A DNA stretch of 41,433 bases from JBDTSW01 sp051004675 (lineage in GTDB: Bacteria; Actinomycetota; Thermoleophilia; Solirubrobacterales; 70-9). Location of the stretch: contig JBPCKC010000088.1 of NCBI GenBank assembly GCA_051004675.1, positions 1 through 41,433 on the forward strand, given 5' to 3'. Positions 23,152 through 32,542 of the stretch are shown in pieces (the stretch's first letter is position 1; every line of letters begins with the position of its first letter). The notes below the pieces were generated by a model. The model searched no databases, was not told the DNA's origin, and worked only from the letters and a program-made list of their open reading frames with translations. The translations under genes were made by a program, and so were the position numbers.

Positions 23152-24305
23152 CCGATGCGCTCCCTGTAGGCGCGCAGGGCGGCGAGGACGTCGTCGATGT
23201 GATCGCCGCCCAGCTTCTCGCGATACGCGCGCGCGAGCACCAGGGCCACCATCGCCTCGGCGACGACGCCGGCCGCGGGGACGACGGTCGAGTCGGTGCG
23301 CTCGCGCAGCGCCTGCGCCGGCTCGAGGGTCTCGGTGTCGACGCTTCGAAGCGGCTTCGTGAGCGTCGAGATCGGCTTGAGCGCGCCGCGCACCACGAGG
23401 TCCTCGCCGTTGGTCATGCCGCCCTCCACCCCACCGGCCCTGTTCGTCCGGCGGTGCCAGCCTCGCTCAGCCGAGTGAAAGATCTCGTCGTGTGCCTCTG
23501 AACCGGGGCGCCCGGCGACCTCCCAGGCCTCCCCGACGGAAACGCCCTTCACCGCCTGGATCGAGACGATGGCCTGGGCCAGGCGGGAATCCAACCGCTC
23601 CTCCCAGCTCACGTGCGAGCCGATCCCCGGGACCAGCCCGAAGGCCCGCACCTCGAACACGCCGCCGAGGCTTTCGTTCGCCTTGCGCAGGCGGTTGATC
23701 TCCTCGACCATCTCGCCGGCGACGGCGTCGTTTAGGCAGCGGACCGGCGACTCGTCCACGCCGGCGAAGTCCTCCGCGCGGAGCGTCTGCGGCTCGGGCG
23801 TGGCGACCGACCCGATCCGGATGACGTGGCTGTGCACTTCCACGCCGACCGACCGCAGGAACTCCTTGGCCAGCGCGCCCGCGGCCACGCGCGCCGCGGT
23901 CTCCCGCGCGGAGGCGCGCTCCAGCACGTTGCGAACATCGGAGAAGCCGTACTTCTGAAGGCCGGCGAGGTCCGCGTGGCCGGGACGTGGCGTATGGACC
24001 TCCTCGACTTCCGCGTCCACCGGCCACGGGTTCATCCGCTCCTCCCAGTTGGCGTAGTCGCGGTTGGCGACCAGCACCGCGACGGGGCTTCCCAGCGTCA
24101 GGCCGTGGCGCACGCCCGAGCGGATCTCCACCGAGTCCGTCTCGATCTTCATGCGCCCGCCGCGCCCGTGCCCGAGCTGGCGCCGCGCCATCTCGCGATC
24201 GAGCCGCTCGCGCTCGAGCTCGAGGCCGGCGGGCAGGCCCTCGACGATCGCCACGAGCCCGGGCCCGTGCGACTCGCCGGCGGTCGTGAAGCGGAAGGCG
24301 GCCAT
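23139..24305 (-). CDS. aroC: Chorismate synthase
   Basis: 388 residues. Last step of the shikimate pathway: FMN-dependent loss of phosphate from EPSP. Signatures: FTTAGESHGPGLVAIVEGLP, RQLGHGRGGRMKIETD, GSPVAVLVANRDYANWEERM, RPGHADLAGLQKYGF, RASARETAARVAAGALAKEF and GGMTNGEDLVVRGALKPIST. Length normal. ATG with AGGCGG just before. It is downstream of the pilus genes (57 bp after the PilP-like gene stop) and starts the aroC-aroKB-aroQ-pepP run. Confidence 0.97.
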   Translation of the reverse strand: MAAFRFTTAGESHGPGLVAIVEGLPAGLELERERLDREMARRQLGHGRGGRMKIETDSVEIRSGVRHGLTLGSPVAVLVANRDYANWEERMNPWPVDAEVEEVHTPRPGHADLAGLQKYGFSDVRNVLERASARETAARVAAGALAKEFLRSVGVEVHSHVIRIGSVATPEPQTLRAEDFAGVDESPVRCLNDAVAGEMVEEINRLRKANESLGGVFEVRAFGLVPGIGSHVSWEERLDSRLAQAIVSIQAVKGVSVGEAWEVAGRPGSEAHDEIFHSAERGWHRRTNRAGGVEGGMTNGEDLVVRGALKPISTLTKPLRSVDTETLEPAQALRERTDSTVVPAAGVVAEAMVALVLARAYREKLGGDHIDDVLAALRAYRERIGWRR

Positions 24306-24362
24306 CGTCCGCCTAGGCTACGAGCTGGAACGCATCCGGCGCGGTGAGTGGCGTGCAGGCGC

Positions 24363-25220
24363 CTAAAACTTGCCGTCGAGGGTGCCGGGCTTGCTGATCG
24401 GAACCCGCTTGATGCCCTTCAGCGCCAACCGGTAGGTGACGCCGTCAGGGGCATAGTCGAAGGTCGCGCCCTGGCCGCGCTCCAGCACGACGTATGCGCA
24501 GTTCGCCGGGCTGGGCTCACAGCTTCCCGTGGTGTCGATGGTGGTCGCGTCGTTGGAGACCGCGAACACTGCGTCCTTGCCGGACTGGGTGATCCCGAGA
24601 AAAACCACGACCGGCTTGGACTTGGAGGGCAGCAGGCTGAGCTGACCGACTCCGTTTCGCTCAACTGCGCTGCCGACCGGCCCGGTGAGTACGTCGATGC
24701 GCCAGGTGAAGTAGCGCGTCTCAATGCGCGGCGGCTTCGGCGGCGACGAGGACGTGGGCGGCGAGGACGTGGGCTGCACGTCGGAGGGGTTGATGGCGGA
24801 GTCGGAGTCCGAGGCGATAGGCCCGCCACCCGACGGGCTCTCATCGCCGCCGCCGGAGGCCTGCGCGCCGCCGAGACCGCTCCCCGCCAGGCCGCCGCCA
24901 TCGCCCGCCAGGCCGCCGCCGTCGCTGGGCGGGACCTGGAACTGCTCCGTGAACGGATTCTTCTCCTTGAGGTCGTCGAGGCGCCTCTCGTAATCGCGCA
25001 CCGTGACGTTCTCGGCCAGGACGGCGGGCTCGGTCGCCGCTCCCACCGCCGTTGCGTCGGCGACCTCGGCGAGCGGTGGGGGCGCCGGAGCCTCCGACCG
25101 CGAGAGCAGCATTGGGACGGCCACGAGCGCGACGAGCAGAGCGCCGGCGGGGATGAGCAGGCGCCGGTCGCGGAGATCGCGGAATACGTCTACGAGGAAT
25201 TGGGGGGGCTGGATGCTCAT
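24363..25220 (-). CDS. PilP-like inner-membrane pilus protein
   Basis: 285 residues. One N-terminal membrane helix (about residues 20-38, LLIPAGALLVALVAVPMLL), a short helix with the motif KNPFTEQF (PilP-like NPF), a Gly/Ser/Pro-rich disordered linker (about 95-165), and a C-terminal beta domain (DVLTGPVGSAVERNGVGQLS, ending KRVPISKPGTLDGKF). Overlaps pilO by four bases and ends the pilM-N-O run. In Gram-negatives PilP links to the secretin; this lineage is expected to lack an LPS outer membrane, so the role may be in inner-membrane platform assembly only. Assignment is by position, topology and NPF motif. Confidence 0.6.
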   Translation of the reverse strand: MSIQPPQFLVDVFRDLRDRRLLIPAGALLVALVAVPMLLSRSEAPAPPPLAEVADATAVGAATEPAVLAENVTVRDYERRLDDLKEKNPFTEQFQVPPSDGGGLAGDGGGLAGSGLGGAQASGGGDESPSGGGPIASDSDSAINPSDVQPTSSPPTSSSPPKPPRIETRYFTWRIDVLTGPVGSAVERNGVGQLSLLPSKSKPVVVFLGITQSGKDAVFAVSNDATTIDTTGSCEPSPANCAYVVLERGQGATFDYAPDGVTYRLALKGIKRVPISKPGTLDGKF

Positions 25221-26095
25221 GGCGTCGGGGTGGCGGTCGGGGTCGGGGTCGGCGCGGCGGGGGCAACCGGGGTCGCCCCTGCGGTGAGCCCCTCCTCGGA
25301 GGGCGTGAGGTAGGTCGTGACCGCCAGCGAAGCCGCCAGGGTGGGGTTCTTCGACGCGGCCTCGGTAGGCCCGCTGCCCAGGGGGGCGAGACTGAAGCCG
25401 TCCACGGTCATCAGCCGCCCGCTCACCCCGGTCGTCGCGCCCTTGGCCTCAATTAGGTCGTCGAGGCCTTCGATGAAGTCGGCGACCTCGAAGAACCCGC
25501 CGCTGAAGCTCATGTCGTAGGGCATCACCGGGAGGCTGGCCGGCCCGACCACGGCGCCAATAGGCAACGTGGCGGCGGCGGCCTCCGTCGCCGGTGCGGC
25601 CGCCGAGGTGGGCGTCGCAGTCGTTGTGGTCGGTGCCGTCGAGGCGGCGGGCGTAGCCTCGGCGCCCTCGGGCGCCGGTGCTCCTTCGGACGGCGCCGCG
25701 CCCTCGGCCGGTGGAGTCGCAGGCGGAGTCGCAGCCGCGGTGCTCCCGACGGCGGTCCCCGCCGTGTCCTCCCCGAGCGCGATGCCGTCAAAGCCGACCC
25801 CTGCGTCGTCTGAGATGCCCTGAAGCTCGACCAGGAGGCTGGAAGTGTCCGCGTCCTCGGGGACGGCCTTGCCGAGCACGACCAGGCGCTGATAGTTGTC
25901 GTCGTAGTCCTTGCGGGCAATCTGGGCTGTCGCCGCCAGTGCCTCCTGGTCGGCCACTGAGGCCTCGAGCGTCTCGACGTCCGTCTGAAGCTTCGACGCC
26001 TCCTCGCGCTTGGGCGCGAGTACGAGGAACCAGAACGCGGCGACCAGGACCAGCAGGCCGACGCCCGCGACGATCGTGAGATCGGTGCGCTTCAT
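25217..26095 (-). CDS. pilO: PilO-like type IV pilus platform protein
   Basis: 292 residues. N-terminal membrane helix (VAGVGLLVLVAAFWFLVLAP), a coiled coil (REEASKLQTDVETLEASVAD), a short alpha/beta stretch, then a 90-residue Ala/Thr/Pro low-complexity insertion, and a C-terminal ferredoxin-like portion (MPYDMSFSGGFFEVADFIEG, PSEEGL). The insertion is unusual for PilO. Start ATG 26095; overlaps pilN by four bases. Together with PilM and PilN it forms the inner-membrane assembly platform. Confidence 0.8.
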   Translation of the reverse strand: MKRTDLTIVAGVGLLVLVAAFWFLVLAPKREEASKLQTDVETLEASVADQEALAATAQIARKDYDDNYQRLVVLGKAVPEDADTSSLLVELQGISDDAGVGFDGIALGEDTAGTAVGSTAAATPPATPPAEGAAPSEGAPAPEGAEATPAASTAPTTTTATPTSAAAPATEAAAATLPIGAVVGPASLPVMPYDMSFSGGFFEVADFIEGLDDLIEAKGATTGVSGRLMTVDGFSLAPLGSGPTEAASKNPTLAASLAVTTYLTPSEEGLTAGATPVAPAAPTPTPTATPTP

Positions 26096-26931
26096 CGCGC
26101 CACCCCCGGGACCAGGTTCTCCGCCGCGTCGCGGGCCTTGCCGCTTTGCTTTGAGCTCGAGTCACGCGCCTGCTGCTGCTGGTCCTGGGCGTCCGCGACG
26201 GCGGGATCCGAAACAGGGGCGGTCGTGGCCGGCTCGGCGCCGGGCGCCGCGGGCGCGGCATCCGTCGCCGCGACGACGACCTCGTCGAAGGCGGCGATCA
26301 TCTCGAACTCATAGACCGCTGCATCGACCTCGCAGCTGGCCGTGCTGGAGCTCGCGCCCCCGGCCACGGCAGCGCTGTCGTCGGTGGTGGCCGACCGGTT
26401 CACCGCCACCCGGGTGACGCCGTCGATGTCCTCCAGCGACGCAGCGAGCTCGGCGACGGTCTCTTGGGTCTTGGTGCAGCCGCTGAGCTCCAGGGCGGGA
26501 CCGACGATCCCGTCACGAAGGCTGTTACCGGCCCCGCCCTCGAGGGTGAGACCCGCCGCGACGGTACCCGTCACGTTCGTGAGCTGCACCCCCTCGGGAA
26601 GTACGAGCGCCAACTCTCGCAGGACGCGCTCCCAGTCGAACCGGCTGCGCGCGAGGCTCTCGACCGTGGCCGAGCGAGCCTCCTTCAGGCTGGCGAACTC
26701 GGCGTAGGGCGCCAGCGACTGGGCCTCCTCGGCAGCGGCTGCCTCGCGCACCTCGAGCGCCGCGACCTCCTCCTTGCGGTCGGCGATCTGGTTGCTGGTC
26801 AGCACGACGGCCGTGACCGCGGCCACGGCCACGGCGAGGGCCCCGACGATGACGTAGGCGGTCGGCCCGGTTCGGGTGGGCGCTCGGTCGCCGCGGCGCT
26901 CCTCGGGCGGGATCAGGTTGACGGGGCGCAT
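26092..26931 (-). CDS. pilN: PilN-like type IV pilus platform protein
   Basis: 279 residues. The N-terminus is MRPVNLIPPEERRGDRAP; the NLIPPEER segment is the PilM-binding peptide known in PilN. It is followed by one membrane helix (YVIVGALAVAVAAVTAVVL), a coiled coil (DRKEEVAALEVREAAAAEEA), and a periplasmic/external domain (RFDWERVLRELALVLPEGVQ, LTNVTGTV) with two cysteines, ending in a Gln/Ser-rich disordered tail. ATG 26931 two bases after the pilM stop. The conserved N-terminal peptide makes the call firm. Confidence 0.88.
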   Translation of the reverse strand: MRPVNLIPPEERRGDRAPTRTGPTAYVIVGALAVAVAAVTAVVLTSNQIADRKEEVAALEVREAAAAEEAQSLAPYAEFASLKEARSATVESLARSRFDWERVLRELALVLPEGVQLTNVTGTVAAGLTLEGGAGNSLRDGIVGPALELSGCTKTQETVAELAASLEDIDGVTRVAVNRSATTDDSAAVAGGASSSTASCEVDAAVYEFEMIAAFDEVVVAATDAAPAAPGAEPATTAPVSDPAVADAQDQQQQARDSSSKQSGKARDAAENLVPGVAR

Positions 26932-26933
26932 CC

Positions 26934-28091
26934 CTACTCCTCCAACGCCAGCCCGTAGGAGAGGGTCAGGCGCGAGCCCTCGGCCTCGGAAAGGTGCGAG
27001 AGGGCCTCGGGGCGGCCAAGCTCCAAGCGCTGGCCGAGGTCGCGCTGGAGCCGGTCGCAAAGGCCGCCGATCAGAGTTCCCGGGCCGCAGGCCACGACGC
27101 CGTCGACGGGCAGCGAGCCCTCCTGGGCCCCGTAGTACTCGAGCGAGAGCCGCAGCTCGTCCACCAGTCTGGCCGAGCCCTCCGCGAGGGCGTCGCGGGC
27201 AGCCCCCACCGTCTCCGGGTCGCCGTCGATTTCCTCGACGGGGCGCTCGAGGCCGGTGTGGGTGAGCCACTGGCGCGCGTGCTCGAGGGTCAGGCCGCGG
27301 CGCTCGGCGAGCTTCTGGGCGATGCCCTCGACGCCGAACGGGGACACGCGGGTGAAGACGCAGGTCGAGCCGCGCGCGACCGCGAGGTTGGTGACGTCGC
27401 CGAGGTTGCAGTAGAGCTTGGCGGGGCCCGGGTCCAACTCGCCGGGCTGCGGGCCAACCGCAACCTGGCCCATCGCGACGCGCTCCTCATAGGACAGGGA
27501 GGGAGCCGTCGGTGCGGTGACGAAGTCGGCGGGGCTCACGGGCTGGTGGGTCTGGCGATGGAGGGCTCGCACCATCCCGAACGCCGAGAGGTCGATCCCG
27601 ACCGGCCGCAGCCCGGCTCGGCTGATGGCCTCCAAGAGCCGTGCCAGCATGTCCCGGCGCGCCGCCACGACCACGACGTCCAGCCGCTGGGAGCCGTCCT
27701 CGGCCACCGAGTGGCCGATCGTCTGCCACTCGAGGACCGACTGCTCGAGCGGCATCGGAAGCTCGCCCTGGGCCTGGAAGCGCACGGCGGTCTCCAGCTC
27801 ATCCTTGTCCTCGATGACCGGGAGGTGCAAGGTCCGCACGGCGACCCGCTGGTTGGCGATCCCCAGCCGCACCGTCTTCGAGAGCTTGTGCGCGGAGAAG
27901 AGCTCCTTCAGGGCGTCGCCCAGTGCCGCGACGTCGGCGACCTCTCCCTCGCGGAAGACGCCGCCTTCGAGCGGCGCGGTCGCGAAGCCCGCGAGCTGGG
28001 GGCCCCCGTTGGTGCGGACCTCCGTCGCGGCGATACTTCCCGCCTCGACGTCGAGACCGACGATTGTCTTGTTCTTCGTGCCTGAGAGCAT
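26934..28091 (-). CDS. pilM: PilM, actin-like ATPase of the pilus platform
   Basis: 385 residues from ATG 28091 (an extra 25 residues if TTG 28166 is used; the ribosome binding site is weak at both). Cytoplasmic actin/FtsA-fold protein: phosphate-1 region IVGLDVEAGSIAATEVRTNG, RLGIANQRVAVRTLHLP, phosphate-2 LYCNLGDVTNLAVARGST, and adenosine region DGVVACGPGTLIGGLCDRL. Binds ATP and the PilN N-terminal peptide. Starts the pilM-N-O-P operon; about 100 bp separates it from pilD, with a small inverted repeat GGGCGT/ACGCCC. Confidence 0.9.
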   Translation of the reverse strand: MLSGTKNKTIVGLDVEAGSIAATEVRTNGGPQLAGFATAPLEGGVFREGEVADVAALGDALKELFSAHKLSKTVRLGIANQRVAVRTLHLPVIEDKDELETAVRFQAQGELPMPLEQSVLEWQTIGHSVAEDGSQRLDVVVVAARRDMLARLLEAISRAGLRPVGIDLSAFGMVRALHRQTHQPVSPADFVTAPTAPSLSYEERVAMGQVAVGPQPGELDPGPAKLYCNLGDVTNLAVARGSTCVFTRVSPFGVEGIAQKLAERRGLTLEHARQWLTHTGLERPVEEIDGDPETVGAARDALAEGSARLVDELRLSLEYYGAQEGSLPVDGVVACGPGTLIGGLCDRLQRDLGQRLELGRPEALSHLSEAEGSRLTLSYGLALEE

Positions 28092-28193
28092 CTGAGTGAG
28101 GGCGTGCGTGCCCGTGAGAACAATCGGCCTCTCGACCGCATTACTTGAGCCTGGTGGGCGTGCCAAAAGGACGCCCGCTCGGCAAGACCGCGG

Positions 28194-28958
28194 CTAGCCG
28201 CCGAGGAAGCGGTCCTCGTACCACTCGACGATGTCGTCGCCGAACCAGAGGCCGAGGACGCCGCCCAGCGCGAGAAAGGGCCCGAATGGGATCGCCTGCT
28301 TGCGCGCCGCCGATCCGTGCCGGGCGATGAGAAAGCCGCCGATGATGGCCCCCGCCAGGAAGCCGATCAGGACCGCCGGCGCGATCGCGCGCCCGAGGTA
28401 CAGGCCCATCATGGCGACGAGCTTGGCGTCGCCCATGCCCATTCCACGCGGGTAGGCGAGGGCGACCAAGAACAGAAACCCACCGGCCGCCAAGGCGGCG
28501 ATCCCCCGCTCGACGAGGTCGTCGGGATCGGTCGCGGCCACGATCGCGATGGCGGCGACAGCGCCGGCGAGCACAACCTTGTTCGGGATGATCCGCAGGT
28601 CGAGGTCGGTCAGGGTGATGGTGACGAGAACGGCGCAGAAGATCAGGCCCAGCGCCAACTCGGCGGCGTCGTCGGTGTCCAGCACCACCACCGTCACCGC
28701 GAACAGGACGCCGAGCCCGAGCTCCGCCAAGGGGTAGCGCGGCGAGATGGCCTCGCCGCAGGAGCGGCACTTGCTCCGCAGGGCCAGCCAGGAGAGAACC
28801 GGGACGTTGTCGCGCGCGCGGATCTCCTCGCCGCAGCCCGGGCAGCGTGAGCGCCCGGCGATCCAGTTCTCGCCACGCGGAAGACGATGCGCCAGCACCG
28901 TGATGAAGCTGCCGAGCACGAGCCCGGCGACGAAGGTGATTGCCGCAACGCCGATCAC
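28194..28958 (-). CDS. pilD: Prepilin peptidase (PilD)
   Basis: 254 residues from GTG 28958; the start is not certain. Membrane aspartyl protease that removes the leader peptide of prepilins and methylates the new N-terminus. It has the N-terminal methylase domain with two CxxC pairs (CPGCGEEIRARDNVPVLSWL, CRSCGE), then catalytic Asp motifs TDLDLRIIPN and GMGDAKLVAMMGLYLG, and about seven membrane helices. The substrates are the four prepilin-like proteins encoded just upstream. Confidence 0.93.
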   Translation of the reverse strand: MIGVAAITFVAGLVLGSFITVLAHRLPRGENWIAGRSRCPGCGEEIRARDNVPVLSWLALRSKCRSCGEAISPRYPLAELGLGVLFAVTVVVLDTDDAAELALGLIFCAVLVTITLTDLDLRIIPNKVVLAGAVAAIAIVAATDPDDLVERGIAALAAGGFLFLVALAYPRGMGMGDAKLVAMMGLYLGRAIAPAVLIGFLAGAIIGGFLIARHGSAARKQAIPFGPFLALGGVLGLWFGDDIVEWYEDRFLGG

Positions 28959-29055
28959 GAGGTGGATGATCCCTACAGGACCGGCGTCAGCGCAAGCCGG
29001 CTCGGATAACGTGGGGCTGGGCTTCCAAAACCGTGCTGGGCGGTCGGGTGGGGGG

Positions 29056-30477
29056 TCAGCCGAAGCTGGGCAAGAGCGAGGTCGTCTCCAACTCCAGGCG
29101 GCTGTCGAAGCTGGGCGTGTCGTAGTTGAACTGCAAGCCCTCGCCGGGGAGGGTGGCGTTGCGATGTACGGCAATAGCCAGGCCCAGGCGGGTTCCCGGG
29201 AGCAGGCGCACGGCCCCGCCGTTGGCGGCCGCGAAGTGCATCGGGACCTTGATCTGAGACCAATTGCCGCTAGGCCAGCTCGCCTGCGAGTACGGGAAGT
29301 GGTCGCCGGCGAGAGGATCGTCGAGGTTCGCGACGGGGGTGTCGACGGGGACTCCGAGCGCATTGAGCTGCCGGGTGAATAGGTAGGCGCAGATCTTCCC
29401 CGGGTGCACCGCCCCGCTGATCGTCTGGGTCCACAGCGACAGGGTGCCGCGGCCGTCGAGCAGGATGCTGTAGCCGCTCGGGATCGCCGGCGAGAGCCAG
29501 CGGTGCGTCTTCAAGTGCATGTTCGACTCCGTCAGCTCGGCGAGGTTCAGCGGCAGGCATCCGGTCTGCCCCTCCAAACCGCTCGGGACACGCATCTGCA
29601 GACCGCGATCGCCGAGGGGGTCTACCGCCGGCTCGACGTCGGTGGCATAGTCGAAGAGCGGCTGGTCATCCGGCGGGTGAGCGGGGTCGAGCGGAGGCGC
29701 CTCCGTGAACATCAAGTCCGGGGCGCCGGCCGTGGTACCCGTCCCGAGGCCCCGGTCGCACGTGCTCAGGGTGTTGTGGCTCGGGTGCTGGGCAACGATC
29801 GGCTGGCGCTGATCCTGGTTGCACGGAGTGTCCGTCAGCCAGAACTGCCACGCGGAGCCCGCCTCGTTCTCGGGCGGGAGCGCGTTGTCGACGCGCTCCG
29901 CGTCGGGATCGACGATGTCGGCATGGACCTCCTGGTAGATCCGCTCGCCTCCGGAGGCCGTGTCGTCGAGCAACGAGGCCACGATCACGCGCTTCATGTC
30001 CTGCGTGCCCGGGCAAAGCGACGCCGGGCAGGTGTTGTCGTTGACCCAGACGACGTAGCGATACATCTCTCCGGACACGTCGCCCGCGTCGAACGGGCTC
30101 GGCCCCGGGGAGACTGCGGCCCCCGCGACGGCTCCCCCGGCCTCGAGGCTGGCGCCCTCGTACACGAGCGGGCGGGCGTCGGTGCCCCCCCGGTCTAGGG
30201 CGAAGGTGGTCCCGGAAGCACGCCAGGCGGGATTGGACTGATCGGCCGAGTGCGTCGGCAGCGAGGTCAGCGCGACCTGCCCGTAGGGAAGTTGGCGGAT
30301 TCGCTCGATCTCGTCCTGAAGGGCGTTGATCTGGACCTGGCTCTGCTCGGCCCGAAAGCTCGTGCGCGCCGCGGTGTCGACGGCGGTCAGCACGGCGAGG
30401 CCTCCGATAATGAGGAGCAGCGACGCGATCATCGCCTCGACGATCGAGAAGCCGTGCTCTCGGCCCAACGCGCGCAT
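29056..30477 (-). CDS. Large minor pilin (PilV-like) with an adhesin-type head
   Basis: 473 residues. Class III/type IV leader G|FSIVEAMIASLLLIIGGLA with Glu at +5, then the long helix. The remaining 400 residues are not pilin: a region with Cys pairs (DNTCPASLCPGT) and a C-terminal beta-rich part (GYSILLDGRGTLSLWTQTIS) that looks like a jelly-roll/lectin-type fold. Pilins of about 150 residues are usual, so this one likely presents a tip domain. Start ATG 30477 overlaps the previous stop by one base. Binding target unknown. Confidence 0.75.
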   Translation of the reverse strand: MRALGREHGFSIVEAMIASLLLIIGGLAVLTAVDTAARTSFRAEQSQVQINALQDEIERIRQLPYGQVALTSLPTHSADQSNPAWRASGTTFALDRGGTDARPLVYEGASLEAGGAVAGAAVSPGPSPFDAGDVSGEMYRYVVWVNDNTCPASLCPGTQDMKRVIVASLLDDTASGGERIYQEVHADIVDPDAERVDNALPPENEAGSAWQFWLTDTPCNQDQRQPIVAQHPSHNTLSTCDRGLGTGTTAGAPDLMFTEAPPLDPAHPPDDQPLFDYATDVEPAVDPLGDRGLQMRVPSGLEGQTGCLPLNLAELTESNMHLKTHRWLSPAIPSGYSILLDGRGTLSLWTQTISGAVHPGKICAYLFTRQLNALGVPVDTPVANLDDPLAGDHFPYSQASWPSGNWSQIKVPMHFAAANGGAVRLLPGTRLGLAIAVHRNATLPGEGLQFNYDTPSFDSRLELETTSLLPSFG

Positions 30478-31064
30478 CAGGCCCCCGGGGCGGGGGGAGC
30501 CGTCGGGTTCCGAAGCGCCACGCCGTCGGTGAGAGTGATCGCGTCCTCGCCCGCGTCGGCCGTGAAGACGAGCCGGATACCCACGAACGTGGGCGCGGCG
30601 GGCGTAGGCGAGTAGGAAAAGACGTTCGGATCGCCAAGTCCCTCGACCACGCGAACGGCGGCGCCGGCACCGGTGCCGTCCGGGTTGGCGGCCACCCGGG
30701 AGCAGGTCCCCGTGACGCACGTGTACGTCACGCGGCACGGGATGGCGGGGCCGGCGGCCGATCCCGCGCAGGTCGCCCGCTTGACGTAGGTGAGGATCGA
30801 GAGCTGGGACGGGCCGGCGACCGGCGCGCCCCACCCCTGCCTCAGCTCGCGCGAGATCGATTCAGCGAAGGTGCGGGCCTCCTGGACCTGGCTCGAACGG
30901 TCACTGGTCCGCGGCTCGCTGCGCAAGCTGGTCGTGAAGACGCCGACGCTGGACCCGATGAGCGCGAGCGCGAGCACCGAGCCGATCAGGAGCTCGGGCA
31001 GGGCGAAGCCCGACTGCTTCGCAACCCTGGAGGGAACGCATGCCGTGGATCCGCGCACCCCCAC
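30477..31064 (-). CDS. Minor pilin, PilW-like
   Basis: 195 residues. Prepilin leader ending KQSG|FALPELLIGSVLALALIG with Glu at +5, hydrophobic helix, then a globular part with several cysteines (CAGSAAGPAIPCRVTYTC) that suggest disulfides. The GTG at 31064 is one base after the previous gene's stop. It lies in the middle of the minor pilin trio and probably joins the pilus tip complex. Family-level call only. Confidence 0.8.
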   Translation of the reverse strand: MGVRGSTACVPSRVAKQSGFALPELLIGSVLALALIGSSVGVFTTSLRSEPRTSDRSSQVQEARTFAESISRELRQGWGAPVAGPSQLSILTYVKRATCAGSAAGPAIPCRVTYTCVTGTCSRVAANPDGTGAGAAVRVVEGLGDPNVFSYSPTPAAPTFVGIRLVFTADAGEDAITLTDGVALRNPTAPPAPGA

Positions 31065-31065
31065 G

Positions 31066-32460
31066 TCAACACCCCGCGTTCGGGGTCGCGCCCGGGTTTG
31101 ACCCGCACTCGACGAACCGGTCGACGACGTAGTGAGGGGCGGCGGCCGGCAGGACGAAGGATGAAGCGCCGCTGTCGGCGTAGATCCGCGCCTGCGAGTT
31201 GATTTGGATCGTCTTGCCGGCCAGCGCGCCGCAGTAGGTCGAGTTGCTGTCCATGGTGATCGCGGTGCGCGGCGCGTAGATCACGAAGTTCTGCTCACAG
31301 TCCCCGACGACCTGGGTGTTGCTCGCGAGGGTGATCGCGCTGGCCTGGGTGTCCGAGCCGACGAAGTACATGCCGACGTTCGTCGCGTTGCCCGCGGTGG
31401 AGGTGATGCGCGAGTTGCTGGAGAGCGCGAGCTGCGCCGTCCCCGGGGCGAGGCCGCAGGCCTCCGGTGAGTCGAAGTAGATCCGGACGGTCGCCCCGGC
31501 GTTGATGAAGAGCGTCGTGTTGGAGCTCATCTCCAGGCGGCAAAGGCTGTAGGTGTCGCCCGAGAGGGTCAGCGAGGTGTTGGAGGACAGGTCGAGGACC
31601 CTTGACCCGCACGATCCAGCCGTCCCGTTGCCACGGACGCGGTTGAAGCACACGGCCGCGGGCGAGCCGCTGATCAGGTCCTGGGAGAAAAAGCGCCCGT
31701 TGTCGTTGTTCGTGGCCGCGTCTCCCTGGTTGACGGTCGGGAGCGTGAGGGGCGCCTGCGGGACGTTCGCCGGGTTGAGCTGGCTCACGCAGTTCGGGTA
31801 CGAGTAGTCCGCGTACCAGCGGGCGTTGGTCATCGCCGACATGGCGCGACCCACACCGACGCTCGCCGAGCCACAGATCCGGGCGTCGCTCGACATCGTG
31901 ATCTGACCGTTGGTGGCGACGCCCGTCAGCACCTCGGCGTTGGAGTTCAAGTTGATCCAGTCCTGGGCCTTCACGGTTGCGTCGGTGAACATCCGCTGCC
32001 CGCTCGACGAGCTGGCGTTGACGTCGACCCGCCGCGTGACACCGTCCGAGTTGCCAGTCGAGACGATCTCGATCGCGCCCTCGGTCGGGCGCACGGTGTA
32101 GGAGAAGCTCTCGCCAAGCAGGACGCCGGACGAGGTGGGACACCAGCCTCCGACGGTGGCGGCGTTCGTGACCTGGGCGCCGTTGGTGACGACGCACGGC
32201 TGCGCCGGCGTCGTGGGCACGCGGTTGTAGTGCAGCAGGGCCTGGCTCACGCCCGCCTCGGCGACGAGCAGGCCCGCCTTCGTGTCCGCGTCGCGCGAGG
32301 CGCCGCGCTGAGCTTGCACCGCGGATGTGACCGCGACGCCCACGATCGCGGTGACGGCGAGAAGCATCAGCATGACGGTGGGCACGGCGAAGCCGGCCTC
32401 CTGCCCAGGCCTCGGCTCCCGGAGTGCCGTGAACGCGGGTGTCCTGCGACGCCACCTCAC
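31066..32460 (-). CDS. PilX-like minor pilin with large repeat domain
   Basis: 464 residues. The leader ends QEAG|FAVPTVMLMLLAVTAIVG; unusually the +5 residue is Thr, not Glu. After the helix comes a PilX-type segment (KAGLLVAEAGVSQALLHYN) and then about 300 residues of repeated Ser/Asn/Thr beta rungs such as LDLSSNTSLTLSGDTYSL and QLALSSNSRITSTAGN, resembling right-handed beta-helix or DUF7305-type domains. Start GTG 32460, without a clear ribosome binding site. First of the minor pilin genes after pilA, and separated from it by a terminator. Confidence 0.75.
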   Translation of the reverse strand: MRWRRRTPAFTALREPRPGQEAGFAVPTVMLMLLAVTAIVGVAVTSAVQAQRGASRDADTKAGLLVAEAGVSQALLHYNRVPTTPAQPCVVTNGAQVTNAATVGGWCPTSSGVLLGESFSYTVRPTEGAIEIVSTGNSDGVTRRVDVNASSSSGQRMFTDATVKAQDWINLNSNAEVLTGVATNGQITMSSDARICGSASVGVGRAMSAMTNARWYADYSYPNCVSQLNPANVPQAPLTLPTVNQGDAATNNDNGRFFSQDLISGSPAAVCFNRVRGNGTAGSCGSRVLDLSSNTSLTLSGDTYSLCRLEMSSNTTLFINAGATVRIYFDSPEACGLAPGTAQLALSSNSRITSTAGNATNVGMYFVGSDTQASAITLASNTQVVGDCEQNFVIYAPRTAITMDSNSTYCGALAGKTIQINSQARIYADSGASSFVLPAAAPHYVVDRFVECGSNPGATPNAGC

Positions 32461-32542
32461 ATACCTATGTTCGGAAAATTCCGCGATCCCCTTGAAAGAT
32501 CCGGCCGCTGGCTAAGCGGATGTCCTAAGCGGCCGCAGGAAC

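Noticed and set aside
28995..29060. A tRNA-like stretch (CTTCCAAAACC) between two pilus genes
   Set aside because: The anticodon-like loop has no pairing stem, and there is no TTCGA-type T-loop or acceptor stem.
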